A stretch of DNA of 64,000 nt from the NCBI GenBank assembly GCA_019802505.1, contig JAFMOC010000006.1, positions 1 to 64,000 on the forward strand. The letters are read 5' to 3'. The stretch's first letter is position 1. Each line of letters opens with the position of its first letter. This DNA is from Corydoras sp. C115 (lineage: Eukaryota; Chordata; Actinopteri; Siluriformes; Callichthyidae). Below, piece after piece: positions 45,744 through 55,561 of this stretch. The notes under the pieces are model-generated. The model was not told where the DNA came from. It made no database searches and worked only from the letters and a program-made list of their open reading frames with translations. The position numbers and the translations under genes are program-made.

Positions 45744-45850
45744 CTAAGTGCAAAAAAATAAAAATAAAGATACATCAGGGCAAATAACTAGCTCAAATTC
45801 ATGACACTGATGATTGGTTCTAAATCACTGCATAGTTTTTTCCTATAGCA

Positions 45851-45972
45851 TTTTTTTTTTTTTTTTTTTTTGGGGGGGGGGGGGGGGTGGTTAATAATGT
45901 ATACAGCATGTAAAAAAGCTAATAATGTATACAGCATGTAAAAAAGCTAATGTATACAGCATGTAAAAAAGC
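45851..45972. repeat. T21G16 tract and 28-bp minisatellite in lysmd4 intron 2
   Basis: T21 (45851-45871) runs straight into G16 (45872-45887). Three tandem units of TAATGTATACAGCATG plus TAAAAAAGC follow at 45892-45919, 45920-45947 and 45948-45972 (28, 28 and 25 bp). About 110 bp from the exon 3 acceptor. Confidence 0.95.
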
Positions 45973-46010
45973 TTTACTATGTTAGTACAACAAGGTAGTC
46001 AGCTTGCGAA

Positions 46011-46258
46011 CATCCATCCATCATCTTCCGTTAATCCTCTACTAGGGTTTATTCATCTTCTGCTTCTCAATCATGTGAGATGTTTCGGACGCTGGGCAGA
46101 TACACCCAGGACAGGGCGCCAATCTATTGCTGGGCACATTAACTCAGAGGGCAATTTAAAGCATTCAATGTACCTTGATCCATGTTTTTGGACTGTGGGA
46201 GGAAACCAGAGAACTCTGAGGAAACCTACACAGACAGAGAGAACATGGAAACTCCATC
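46011..46258 (-). mobile_element. V-SINE, partial, in lysmd4 intron 2
   Basis: Reverse CATCTTCCGTTAATCCTCTA, GGGCAGATACACCCAGGACA and core to GAACATGGAAACTCCATC. Same orientation as the gene. B box and head missing. Confidence 0.9.
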
Positions 46259-46259
46259 T

Positions 46260-47233
46260 TTACGAAGATAAAGAGTTGCACATGATTGTGAATGTGTTTG
46301 TAAACTGGCAACATGCTCAGGGTGTTTTTCTGCCCCCACATTAAAACATCCATATGGGTTTAAAATGATAGGGCTCAATGAGGGCAACTGGTGTTTGTCC
46401 CCAGATTTGTTAAACCATGTCTTCACAGAGCTAGCTTTGTGCACAGGAACACGGACATGCCGAAACAATAAAGAATGTTCTAGGAAAGTGTTGGAAGCAA
46501 AAGTTAGAGCAAAAAAAAAAAATTGTAGCAAAAAGGCCTAAACCAAGCTTAAAAAAAACAAGTGGTGTGTGCACACACTAATGACTGTTAAATAGTCAAT
46601 GCACTACACATTTTTAGGGTCAAAATCCACATCATATTGATTTCCCCATAAAAATAAACACATCTTATATAGCAGGGTCTCTAAAACCTTTTTTTTAGCA
46701 ACACCCTCTATAAGGGGAAAAAAAAAACAAAAAAACAAACAAGTCTGCTTTGTTCTTTATAATCATTTACAAATGTAACAGCAAGAATATAGGCCAGACT
46801 CCGATGGGTACTTTGGGTAACTTATTAAAAGATGATAAACACTGATTTAATTATTAATACTAATGTATTCTGTATTTCTACCTGTAAACCTACAACGTGA
46901 TTTGTATAAAGACAGTAAATCTAATGAAAATTCACAGCTGCTTTAGAAATATGCCAAATATTCAGTTATATATTTTTATATGATTCAGGTAAATACTCAA
47001 AAATATTCCACCAAATATGGCACACACTTTGAAAAGTGGGCATAGTATATATTTGAATCATACACACAGACCAACATATACAGTATATGTATATGTGAGT
47101 GTCATAGGTCATTTTTTGTGTAGGGATGTAAATAGGCTTCAATATTTACCTACTTAAAAAAAAATAATAATAAAATAAAATAATAATTATATGTGCCCTG
47201 TACGAAGATACGACAGCATAATATTTATCTAAA
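46260..47233. other. lysmd4 intron 2 sequence without identified features
   Basis: AT-rich intronic DNA; no repeat family recognised. Confidence 0.5.
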
Positions 47234-47235
47234 TA

Positions 47236-47442
47236 CAGTGGGTTGCAAAAGTATTCATACCCCTTGAACTTTTCCATATTTTGTCACATTACAACCACAA
47301 ACATAAATATATTTCACTGGAATTTAATGTGAAAGACCAACACAAAGTGGTATACAATTGTGAAGTGGAAGGAAAATTATACATGAATCAACATTTTTTT
47401 TACAAATAAAAAACTGAAAAGTGCGACGTGCAAAAGTATTCA
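47236..47442. repeat. Tc1-like terminal inverted repeat, left
   Basis: Pairs with 48635-48841. Both arms are 207 nt from CAGTGGG to GTATTCA, and the homopolymer runs I counted (T8, A6) agree. Ends in CGTGCAAAAGTATTC, an internal echo of the terminus. Confidence 0.93.
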
Positions 47443-47457
47443 AAACGTGCAAAAGAG

Positions 47458-48470
47458 TCAATACTTTGTGGAGCCACCTTTTGCTGCAATTACAGCTGCA
47501 AGTCTTTTAGGGTATGTCTCCACCAGCTTTGCACATCTAGTGACTGAAATTCTTGCCCATTCCTCCTTGCAAAACAGCTCAAGCTCAGTCAGATTGGATG
47601 GAGAGCGTTTGTGAACAGCAGTTTTGAGATCTTGCCACAAATTCTCAATTGGGTTTAGGTCTGGACTTTGACTGGGCCATTCTAACACATGAATATTCTT
47701 TTTTTTAAACCACTCCATTGTAGCTCTCGCTTTATGTTTAGGGTCATTGTCCTGCTGGAAGGTGAACCTCCGCCCCAGTCTCAAATCTTTTGCTGACTCC
47801 AACAGGTTTTCTTCCAAGATTGCCCTGTATTTGGCTCCATCCATCTTCCCATCAACTTTGACCAACTTCCCGGTCCCTGCTGAAGAGAAGCACCCCCAGA
47901 GCATGATGCTGCCACCACCATATTTGACAGTGGGGATGGTGTTTTCAGAGTGATGTGCAGTGTTATTTCTCCGCCACACATAGCGTTTTGCATTGTGGCC
48001 AAAAAGTTCAATTTTGGTCTCGTCTGACCAAAGCACCTTCTTCCACATGTTTGCTGTGTCCTCAACATGGCTTCTGGCAAACGGGACTTCTTATGGTTTT
48101 CTTTTAACAATGGCTTTCTCCTTGCCACTCTTCCATAAAGACCACATTTGTGTAGTGCACAACTAATTGTTGTCCTGTGGACAGTTTCCCCCACCTGAGC
48201 TGTGGCTCTCTGCATTTCATCCAGAGTCACCATGGGCCTCTTGGCTGCCTCTCTGATCAGCGATCTCCTTGTTCGGCCTGTAAGTTTAGGTGGACGGCCT
48301 TGTCTTGGCAGGTTTACTGTGGTGCCATACTCTTTCCATTTCCGGATGATGGATTGAACAGTGCTCCGTGAGATGTTCAAAGCTTTGGAAATCTTTTTAT
48401 AACCTAAGCCTGCTTTAAACTTTTCCAAAACCATATTCCTAACCTGTCTGGTGTGTTCTTTGGGCTTCAT
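47458..48470 (-). pseudogene. Tc1-like transposase, one frameshift
   Basis: Begins MKPKEHTRQVRNMVLEKFKA at 48470. The N-terminal part holds the paired-like helix-turn-helix (GYKKISKALNISRSTVQSII) and a second DNA-binding half after the GRPPK linker (LPRQGRPPKL). The frame shifts at about 48077-48078: after KKSRL one base appears to be missing, and the next frame continues with RSHVEDTANMWKK. The catalytic triad is present in that frame: D in LWSDETK, D in FQQDND, E in NPIENLW, with exactly 34 residues between the second and third (DD34E). Stop at 47458-47460. As read it cannot make a whole transposase, though the ends could still be moved in trans. An upstream in-frame extension to 48584 reaches toward the TIR and is unlikely to be coding. 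Confidence 0.95.
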
Positions 48471-48634
48471 GATGCTGTTTGCTCCCCAATATTCTCTTAA
48501 CCAACATCTAAGGCCGTCACGGAGCAGCTGTATTTGTACTGAGATTAGATTACACACAGGTGGACCCTTTTGAGTCATTAGCACTCATCAGGCAACTTCT
48601 GAATGCAATTGGTTGCACTCAGGGAAAAGGGGGC

Positions 48635-48841
48635 TGAATACTTTTGCACGTCGCACTTTTCAGTTTTTTATTTGTAAAAAAAATGTTGATTCATGTATAA
48701 TTTTCCTTCCACTTCACAATTGTATACCACTTTGTGTTGGTCTTTCACATTAAATTCCAGTGAAATATATTTATGTTTGTGGTTGTAATGTGACAAAATA
48801 TGGAAAAGTTCAAGGGGTATGAATACTTTTGCAACCCACTG
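48635..48841. repeat. Tc1-like terminal inverted repeat, right
   Basis: Reverse complement of the left arm, with TA duplication immediately outside. Confidence 0.93.
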
Positions 48842-48984
48842 TAAGTTACATTTATTCATTCACATATTTAAATAAGAACCCTATAGACAATTTCTGACTG
48901 TCACTTTAAAATGCAGAAAACAAACAATTTCGACTGGGGTCCAAATATTATGCATATAATGCATAGAACCGTCCAATGGGCTAC

Positions 48985-49247
48985 CTTGCATCCATACTGC
49001 AGTGCAAGCTTGTTGAGACTGTCCTCGTGTGAGATTCGTCTTTCCAGCATTAGCCACTCCTCACCACTGTTTTCTCCCTGAGAGAAAAAGCCACGACTCC
49101 GCAGCTCGGTGACATTAAGCTCCTCGTCGTCAGAGGATGTCTCCGGCTCATCTCTCCTTCCCCTGAAGAGGTACACCTGGCCATCAGCACTGGCATGAAC
49201 ATCTACTGGAGCCTGAAAGGCTTGTGGAGCTTCTCCATGACGCATTT
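48985..49247 (-). CDS. lysmd4: LYSMD4-like protein, first coding exon
   Basis: Acceptor TTCTCCCAATTAG precedes AAATGCGTC. The start is the ATG at 49245-49243, the first in-frame ATG: with exon 1 spliced on, a TAA lies in frame six codons upstream, and the spliced context gives G at -3. It codes residues 1-87: MRHGEAPQAF start, QVYLFRG, an acidic stretch (ETSSDDEELNVTELRSRG, the ELRSRG motif shared with LYSMD3), and the first half of the LysM domain (ISHEDSLNKLALQYGCK). The donor is TGCAAG followed by GTAGCC; the intron is phase 0. Reading on into the intron gives a stop after about 30 further codons. The first ATG at 49269 belongs to the intron side of the acceptor. Confidence 0.92.
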
Positions 49248-49555
49248 CTAATTGGGAGAAAGCCAGCATTTATTCTAAAAACAAAACATTTAAAACCATT
49301 CAAATATAATTAAACAATGCAGTCACTATTAATTCCCTTTAAAAAGCTGTTAAAGAGAAAGCAATTATTCATAAAAGAAAACAGCACTACAATATTTAAA
49401 TTCAAGAATATGTTTGCCATAGAATCTTGTATGCAAGTGCAAATGAATCTTGCTCAATATATATCCAAAAATAATGTTATATGATTTTAAGAGCATCTGC
49501 CTCACCCAAGTAATCACAAAACAAAATGCAGGACCATCACAGAACCATATCATTT

Positions 49556-49892
49556 GGGTGGTGGATTGTCAGTTCTGGAGTGACACTGATGTGGTGAGGG
49601 GGTGTTAGTGCAGCAGTGCTGCTGTAGTTTCATTTTTCCACCTCAGTGACACTGCTGGGTAGGAATAATGCACCAACCAAATAACCCCTGCTCTGTGGTG
49701 GTACTATTGGGGTTCTGACAATTAGAACAGAGTAAAGGGGACGTGAACAGTATGTACTGTAGAACACAAACAGTTGGACTACAGTCTGGAATTGTAGAAC
49801 TACAAAGTCCAGCTTTACAGAAAGTGGAACTGAGAACATGGACAATAAGTGGAGCAAAAAGGGGCGTGTCTAAATGTTTGACTGGTACTGTA
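49556..49892 (+). mobile_element. Short TIR (MITE-like) element, fullest copy
   Basis: Runs from GGTGGATTGTCAGTTCTGGA to a right end CTAAATGTTTGACTGGTACT plus GTA, whose reverse complement (TACAGTACCAGTCAAACATT) resembles a Tc1-like terminus. No transposase frame. Other pieces lie at 3065-3290, 4041-4200, 13650-13745, 16366-16462, 17110-17250 and 52215-52256. Located in lysmd4 intron 1. Confidence 0.8.
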
Positions 49893-49913
49893 TGTGGTAA
49901 GTGGTTAAAACTT

Positions 49914-50107
49914 GGGGCGGGTTAGCTCAGTGGTTAGGGTGTTGGGCTATCAATCTGAAGGTTGGGGGTTCAAATCCCAGGTCCACTGAAGTCACCAGTG
50001 TGGGTCCTTGAGCAAGACCCTTAACCCTCATTGCTCCAGGGATGCTGTGATTAACCCTGTGCTCACCTTGTAAGTCGCTTTGGATAAAAGCGTCTGCTAA
50101 ATGACCC
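49914..50107 (+). mobile_element. tRNA-derived SINE, full length
   Basis: A box TTAGCTCAGTGG, TATCAATCTGAAGG anticodon region, GGTTCAAATCCC, and complete tail CTTGTAAGTCGCTTTGGATA plus AAAGCGTCTGCTAAATGAC. The best-preserved copy of this family here; in lysmd4 intron 1. Confidence 0.95.
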
Positions 50108-50250
50108 AATTTATTTATAAAACTAGACAAAAACAAAATGCACCTATTGAGGTGGTCGACTGGTGTATAATTGAATATATAATCAAGAACAGTATATTGG
50201 GCATCTGCGAGATTTTACATATACACATGTACATATATATATATATATAT

Positions 50251-50592
50251 GGCGGCACGGTGGCTTAGTGGTTAGCACGTTCTCCTCTCAGCACTAGGGA
50301 TTCCCGGTTCAAATCCCCATTTGGGTGGCGTTTCCATGTTCTCCCCATGTCCATGTGGGTTTCCTCCGGGTTCTCCGGTTTCCTCCCACAGTCCAAAAAC
50401 ATAGATCAAGTCAATTGAGTTCTCCAAATTGCCCCATGTAGAGTGTGTTTGTGGATGACTGTGTGTGTGAGTGTGTGCCTAGTGATAGATTGGCACCCTG
50501 TCCTGGGTGTATCTGCCCAGCGCCCGAAACGTCCCCCCCCCCCACCCGCGACCCTAATATAGGATAAAGCAGAAGATAATGAATGAATGAAT
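50251..50592 (+). mobile_element. V-SINE, full length, in lysmd4 intron 1
   Basis: Head GGCGGCACGGTGGCTTAGTG to a (GAAT)n tail. The C tract (C10) has replaced the TCCCCTGGATGGGCATGGGG segment. Confidence 0.95.
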
Positions 50593-50595
50593 AAT

Positions 50596-50599
<4 letters not shown>

Positions 50600-50671
<72 letters not shown>

Positions 50672-50672
50672 T

Positions 50673-50703
<31 letters not shown>
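50600..50703. repeat. A27(TA)n...(CA)n compound microsatellite
   Basis: A27 (50600-50626), a TA block, T7, TA again, then CA units, directly behind the V-SINE tail. Confidence 0.95.
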
Positions 50704-50705
<2 letters not shown>

Positions 50706-51048
50706 GAGCTGGTATGTACAACAACAAAGAGTAGACTTCAATCCCAATGTAAACTTAGTGACTCTTGGTTAGTAAACAAGCTTTAAATCAGAGTTATAAT
50801 AATTAATTAATTTCACACTGCAGTCTAAGGCAACCCAACTGTGTTTAATGCCAGAACATTGCTTTTAATTAGTAAAAGTTCCGACTTAAATGCATTTAAA
50901 ACATTGTTGCGTGTTCTTATAAGTCTGTCGGAAAGTTTCCGCTGTCGTTGTTAAATTAGTTTATACAAGTTGTGCCATGTGTTTCTTTCATATAAAACGG
51001 CAACAAACAAACAACAAGGGACTAAAAGAGGCTTTGAACTTTACTCAC

Positions 51049-51230
51049 CGTCGAACCTCCATTAAACTGATACACAGCCTGACCAAAATAACCAGCCACG
51101 CCATCGAATGCCTGCCTACAGCGCCGGGGTTAAAGGGGGCTGGGGTTTGGATTTTCAGCCAATCAGGTGTCTTGTTCAGGTCGAGTTGACCAATAGTAAT
51201 TGCGCTCTCGTATCTCCCGCTACAGCAGCC
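51049..51230 (-). promoter_or_regulatory. lysmd4: lysmd4 promoter and non-coding exon 1
   Basis: The minus strand ends in GAGGTTCGACG followed by GTGAGTAAAG, a near-consensus donor; splicing to the exon 2 acceptor fits. Upstream are two CCAAT boxes (51159-51163 and 51190-51194, in the inverted orientation relative to the gene), a GC-rich GCCGGCTGCTGTAGCGGGAG segment and several CpGs, but no TATA box: a housekeeping-type promoter. ATGs at 51104-51102 and 51062-51060 share one frame that runs into exon 2 for 39 codons and overlaps the main start, so it could act as an overlapping uORF if included in the transcript. Confidence 0.7.
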
Positions 51231-51239
51231 GGTCTCCTA

Positions 51240-52015
51240 TTATACGCTTAGTTTAGAAAATGTTCTTATTCAAAGGAAACGTTTTTTGATCGAATGTATT
51301 CGAGTTTCGTTTTAAAGATTTAAAAATGATTGTTAAAATATATGAAAAAATATACTTAAATGGCGGCACGTTCGAACAAACGGAATCGATTCTAATTCAG
51401 GATTATATACGTTGGGGAATTTAAATTCGAGTCAATTCGATGAATCGGTTCACAAACTTTGAATTTCAATCCGTTTAAACAACCCCTTGAAGTAATACAA
51501 GTCACGTCAACGGCGATCTGATAAAACACATAACAACAGTAAAAATAATTAAAATAAATCAATAAATAAATAAAACACGTCGACTCTTGGTTTTAGACAC
51601 ATCCAGTTTTTTTTTTTTTTTTTACAAAAAATATTAAAAACAAATGCATAACCTCGTTCAACATACCTTATTTAAGTTACTGGTCGTTTTTTATTTTTTA
51701 TTTCTTACTTAGAACTAGGTCTTTACTGTATAAACAGCGTTCCTGTATTCCTGTATTGTTTCACGAGACTGTATTACTTTCATTGACCACTAGATGGAAC
51801 TATTTCATGTTTTTATGTATCCAGTGCCTTTTCATTGGGGTTTATACCGTACATGACTCAGACTCATTGATAACTTCATTTATTTATTTTAATAGCTAGC
51901 AGGTGCTGGAACCTATTCTACTTGTTTTCTGGGAAGATAGAGGTCAGTTTTAAGAGGTTACAATCATAGATAAGCACATTTGCATCCAGGGTCATCCTGA
52001 TCAGGTTCATGTGAG
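51240..52015. other. Upstream flank of lysmd4, unassigned
   Basis: CCACTAGATGGAAC at 51787-51800 is one or two bases off a CTCF core. Around 51380-51470 there is a short run of ATTCGA/TTCGAATC-like sequence. No exon on either strand. Confidence 0.4.
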
Positions 52016-52019
52016 ATGT

Positions 52020-52125
52020 TAGACCTGTCCCAGGTGTATCTGCCCAGCGCCCAAATTGTTCTTACTTGGGCATGGGACCCTCATCCCCCACTAGTCCCTA
52101 GTGTAGGTTTAAGTGAAAGATAATG
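52020..52125 (+). mobile_element. V-SINE 3' fragment, diverged
   Basis: CCTGTCCCAGGTGTATCTGC then CCAGCGCCCAAATTG and AAGTGAAAGATAATG. Confidence 0.85.
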
Positions 52126-52214
52126 ATTTTCCAAAACATAATATTGCATTGTTCAGTTAGAAATCCTTGCTACACACAGACCGATATGGTAGGTGGACGA
52201 AACAGACAATGCGA

Positions 52215-52256
52215 AGACGAGGTGTCTAAACTTTTTATTGGCACTGTGTATATATT
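52215..52256 (+). mobile_element. Short TIR element terminus
   Basis: GAGGTGTCTAAACTTTTTAT then TGGCACTGTGTAT resembles the right end of the 49556-49892 element. Confidence 0.5.
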
Positions 52257-52259
52257 ACT

Positions 52260-52710
52260 ACAAGTTTAAAACGAGTGAAAAAATAAATATTTTGATTCTA
52301 GTATAAACTCTTTTTTGAATGAGTGGGAATTATGTACTAATTTTCTGTAACATTATGACTAGAACTGTAGCCTGAAAGGCACAGAACATCAAATGTTCTT
52401 TATTTCATAATTAGTTGAAGAAAAAAAAATCTGCCACCTAGTCTGCAGTGTTAAACTCTGCAACAAAATCCTGCCTGGGTGGGCATATGTGCACTCACTG
52501 GAAGATTACACAGATGGCATGATCTGATGAGTTTACAAGCCATCATCTGGGTCACCACTAGTCTCTGATTTCACGCCCTGAAAGGTTTATTACAGTCTGC
52601 ATTGTTTTAACACATTATTCTACTCTCTAACTCATTAAATTGTATTAACTGACACTGGCTTGTCATTTAGACAGCTTTGTACTGTATCATAGCTCATGTA
52701 ACACACACAC

Positions 52711-52750
<40 letters not shown>

Positions 52751-52991
52751 CTTTTGGTAAACTAAGTTTAGAGAACATTAATACCAGGCATACTAGTGCT
52801 TATACTTACTTTAATACCTCTTCCTATCTCTGTGGTAATATACAATTTTATACAAAATCATATACCAAACGTTCAATTTTCTGAATTAATGACCTAAGAT
52901 GCACACTTACTATTTATTTAATGAATTTGACCTATTTAAAAAAAAAAATCATGTTAATCATGATGTACAAAAGTGATGCCACATTCTTTGT

Positions 52992-52995
<4 letters not shown>
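52260..52995. other. Unassigned DNA with a (TG)n run
   Basis: (TG)n at 52713-52746. Nothing else recognised. Confidence 0.45.

Positions 52996-52998
<3 letters not shown>

Positions 52999-53082
<84 letters not shown>
52999..53082. repeat. (AT)n microsatellite, about 84 bp
   Basis: Pure alternating AT. Confidence 0.97.
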
Positions 53083-53084
<2 letters not shown>

Positions 53085-53308
53085 CAACATATTTAATACA
53101 TTATTTAAATATTTTTTTCCAAGGAGGGACATGTCAACAGGCTGACATTTTTAAAAAACAACAAAATATCTAATTTAAAAGAAAGATTAAAGGTCTGAAT
53201 AAAAGACTGTACATAAAGGGTATTATTTGTTTGTGTCCTGCATCAGCCACAAGCAAATGCTATTTTAATGTTGTAATACTTTTTTTAATACAAAGAAATG
53301 AATTTCAG

Positions 53309-53459
53309 AAGGGCCGCACAGTGACTTAGTGCCTCTCAGCGCTGGGGATCCAGGTTCGAACCCTGATTTGGGTATAGCTTCCATGTTTCCACTTGGTAGG
53401 GTTTCAGGTGCTCTGAATTCCCACTTATTATATTGTCCCTTATATATATTTTCTCTGTG

Positions 53460-53502
<43 letters not shown>

Positions 53503-53640
53503 TGAGTGTTATAGTGAGTGATAGATTGGCACACTGTCCTGGGTGTATCTGCCAAGCACCCAAAATGTGCTTTCCTGAATGGGCATGGGGAACACCCCAC
53601 GACCCTAGTGTAGGATTAATTTGTCATGATAATGAGATTA
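53309..53640 (+). mobile_element. V-SINE with shortened head and (TG)n expansion
   Basis: GGCCGCACAGTGACTTAGTG, then CCTCTCAGCGCTGGGG with part of the head lost, B box GGTTCGAACCC, a mostly deleted core, (GT)n at 53463-53504, and a recognisable 3' part. Confidence 0.9.
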
Positions 53641-53659
53641 AATGAGATCTAGCAATATA

Positions 53660-54500
53660 TTTAACTATCTGTGTGTCTTTAATAAAAAAAAAATTATGCA
53701 ATTATTTTAGAAGTTTAATTTTAAAAGTTTTATTGATTTATTTAATCATTTTGCACGTTTGTAACATTTCCTTAAAAATTCTGTTAGTGAATCTTCCTTA
53801 ATCTTCCCTACAGCCTGCTTGTATAAAAACACAAAAATCTCAAGGGAAGTCAAGTGCTAAACAACAACAAAGAACTGCAGATGGCAGTATGGTCCTTTTT
53901 ATGCCATAGATCTGAAAAAGAAGATTTTAAGTATATTTCGATTTAAAATAAACATATTGGTAACACAGTCCCTTCCTGTTATACACTGAACATATTTCAG
54001 TTTGTTTTTACATCTATGTTTCTATTGTATTTTTTGGTACAACAACACAAATGCCTACATTTAATCTAAAATACTATCTTTAAGACCAAATCTTTTAAAT
54101 AACCTAAATTGTTTTCACTATATGGTCTAGCATTGGAAAGTCTTCAAAGCTAAACACAGTAAAGTGTTTGTGCCCATGTCGACATGTTAGACAGAGCAAG
54201 TGATTTGCCGATCAGCTTGAGTCCTGTCAGTCTGTCAGCAGGAGGTGTGTGTAGGGAAACAAAATTAATCCTTGGGGTTGTGGGTCATGGCTCTTGGTCA
54301 GGAACATATTGATTAAACGTCAGCTCCCCAGGTGAATGTGATTCATAACTTCAAGGAGTCTTCAGAACAGGATTCATCTCAAGTTATTCAGAAAGATTAA
54401 AACCTCTGTAACACTCACCCAGCCTACATCACATAATACATTCGAACTGGATTTGAGCAAAAGGCTTGACCTTTATAATATTTATAATATCCCCCCCACA
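53660..54500. other. Unassigned DNA
   Basis: No family or exon recognised. Confidence 0.4.
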
Positions 54501-54510
54501 AATCAATAAA

Positions 54511-54850
54511 TAGGCTTAGTGAGTAACACGTTCCCCTCTCAGCGCTAGGGATTCGCGGTTCGAATCCCCATCTGGGTGGAGTTTTCATGTTCTCCCTGTG
54601 TCCGCGTGGGTTTCCTCCGGGTTCTCCGGTTTCCTCCCACAGTCCAAAAACATGGATCAAGTCAATTGAATTCTCCAAATTGTCCCATATAGAGTGTGTC
54701 TGTGTGAGTGAGTGTGTGCCCAGTGATGGATTGGCGCCCTGTCCTGGGTGTATCTGCCCAGCGCCCAAAACGTTCTCCCCTGGATGGGCATGGGGAACCC
54801 CCCCACGACCCTAATAGAGGATAAAGCGGGAGATAATGAATGAATGAATA
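54511..54850 (+). mobile_element. V-SINE, near full length
   Basis: Head begins at AGGCTTAGTGAGTAACACG. B box and core are intact, tail (GAAT)n. Little diverged. Confidence 0.95.
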
Positions 54851-54897
54851 ATGAGATAAAATATACTTCTTGCTTGTATTTTCTTTTTCTGAAATCA

Positions 54898-55100
54898 GAG
54901 CACGGTGGTTAGTGGTTAGCACGTTCGCCTTTCAGCGCTAGGGATTCCCGGTTCGAATCCCCATCAGGGTGGAGTTTCCATGTTCTCCCCGTGTCCAGAT
55001 GGGTTTCCTCTGGGTTGTTCAGTTTCCTCCCAGTCCAAAAACATGGATTAAGTCAATTGAGTTCTCCAGATTCCCACTTATAGAGTATGTATGTGTGCGT
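54898..55100 (+). mobile_element. V-SINE, 3'-truncated
   Basis: GCACGGTGGTTAGTGGTTAG head, B box and core. Stops after CCACTTATAGAGTATG. Confidence 0.93.
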
Positions 55101-55103
55101 GTT

Positions 55104-55164
55104 ATGACTTGAATTATATTTTATATTATAATGATGAACCAGATCTTGAATTACATTACAGAAC
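55104..55164 (+). repeat. 60-bp direct repeat, left copy
   Basis: ATGACTTGAATTATATTTTA through AATGATGAACC and GATCTTGAATTACATTACAG. The partner is at 55500-55560, and it brackets a V-SINE fragment and an A/TA tract. Confidence 0.9.
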
Positions 55165-55167
55165 AGT

Positions 55168-55335
55168 ACATTTGGGGCAATTTAGATCAGCTAACTTACT
55201 TTGAAATGTTTTTGAACAGTGGGATCCCACGCAGACCCGGGAAGAACATAGAAACTCCACCCAGATTGGGAATTCAACCTGGAAACCTAATGCTGAGAAG
55301 CAAACTTGCTAACGACTATGCCACTCTGCCGCCCT
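55168..55335 (-). mobile_element. V-SINE, 5' half, reverse
   Basis: Reverse TTTGGGGCAATTTAGATCAG through shortened core to CCACTCTGCCGCCC. Confidence 0.9.
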
Positions 55336-55348
55336 GGAAATTGCAAAC

Positions 55349-55484
<136 letters not shown>

Positions 55485-55499
55485 TAGTAGTTTTGGTAT

Positions 55500-55560
55500 A
55501 TGACTTGAATTATATTTTATATTATTGTAATGAACCTGATCTTGAATCATTACAGAAATA
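55500..55560 (+). repeat. 60-bp direct repeat, right copy
   Basis: ATGACTTGAATTATATTTTA, GTAATGAACCTGATCTTGAA and TCATTACAGAAAT; a few differences from the left copy. Confidence 0.9.
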
Positions 55561-55561
55561 T

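Larger units (their letters stand above)
47236..48841 (-). mobile_element. Tc1-like DNA transposon, full length (1,606 bp)
   Basis: Both ends read CAGTGGGTTGCAAAAGTATT inward and are flanked by TA (47234-47235 and 48842-48843), the duplicated target of Tc1/mariner elements. The terminal inverted repeats are about 207 bp. The transposase is encoded on the minus strand, so the element lies in the same direction as lysmd4. Near-identity of the two ends indicates a recent insertion. Confidence 0.97.
45020..51230 (-). other. lysmd4: lysmd4 transcription unit (three exons)
   Basis: Layout on the minus strand: non-coding exon 1 ending at 51049; intron 1 (51048-49248) with a TIR element, a tRNA-SINE and a V-SINE; exon 2 (49247-48985); intron 2 (48984-45744) with a V-SINE fragment and a Tc1 transposon; exon 3 from 45743, with the stop at 45225-45227 and about 200 nt of 3' UTR. 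All introns begin GT and end AG. The start of transcription is inferred only from promoter-like sequence. Confidence 0.85.

Noticed and set aside
48470..48584. Upstream extension of the Tc1 transposase frame
   Set aside because: Family start is the Met-Lys-Pro-Lys at 48470; the extension reads back toward the inverted repeat.
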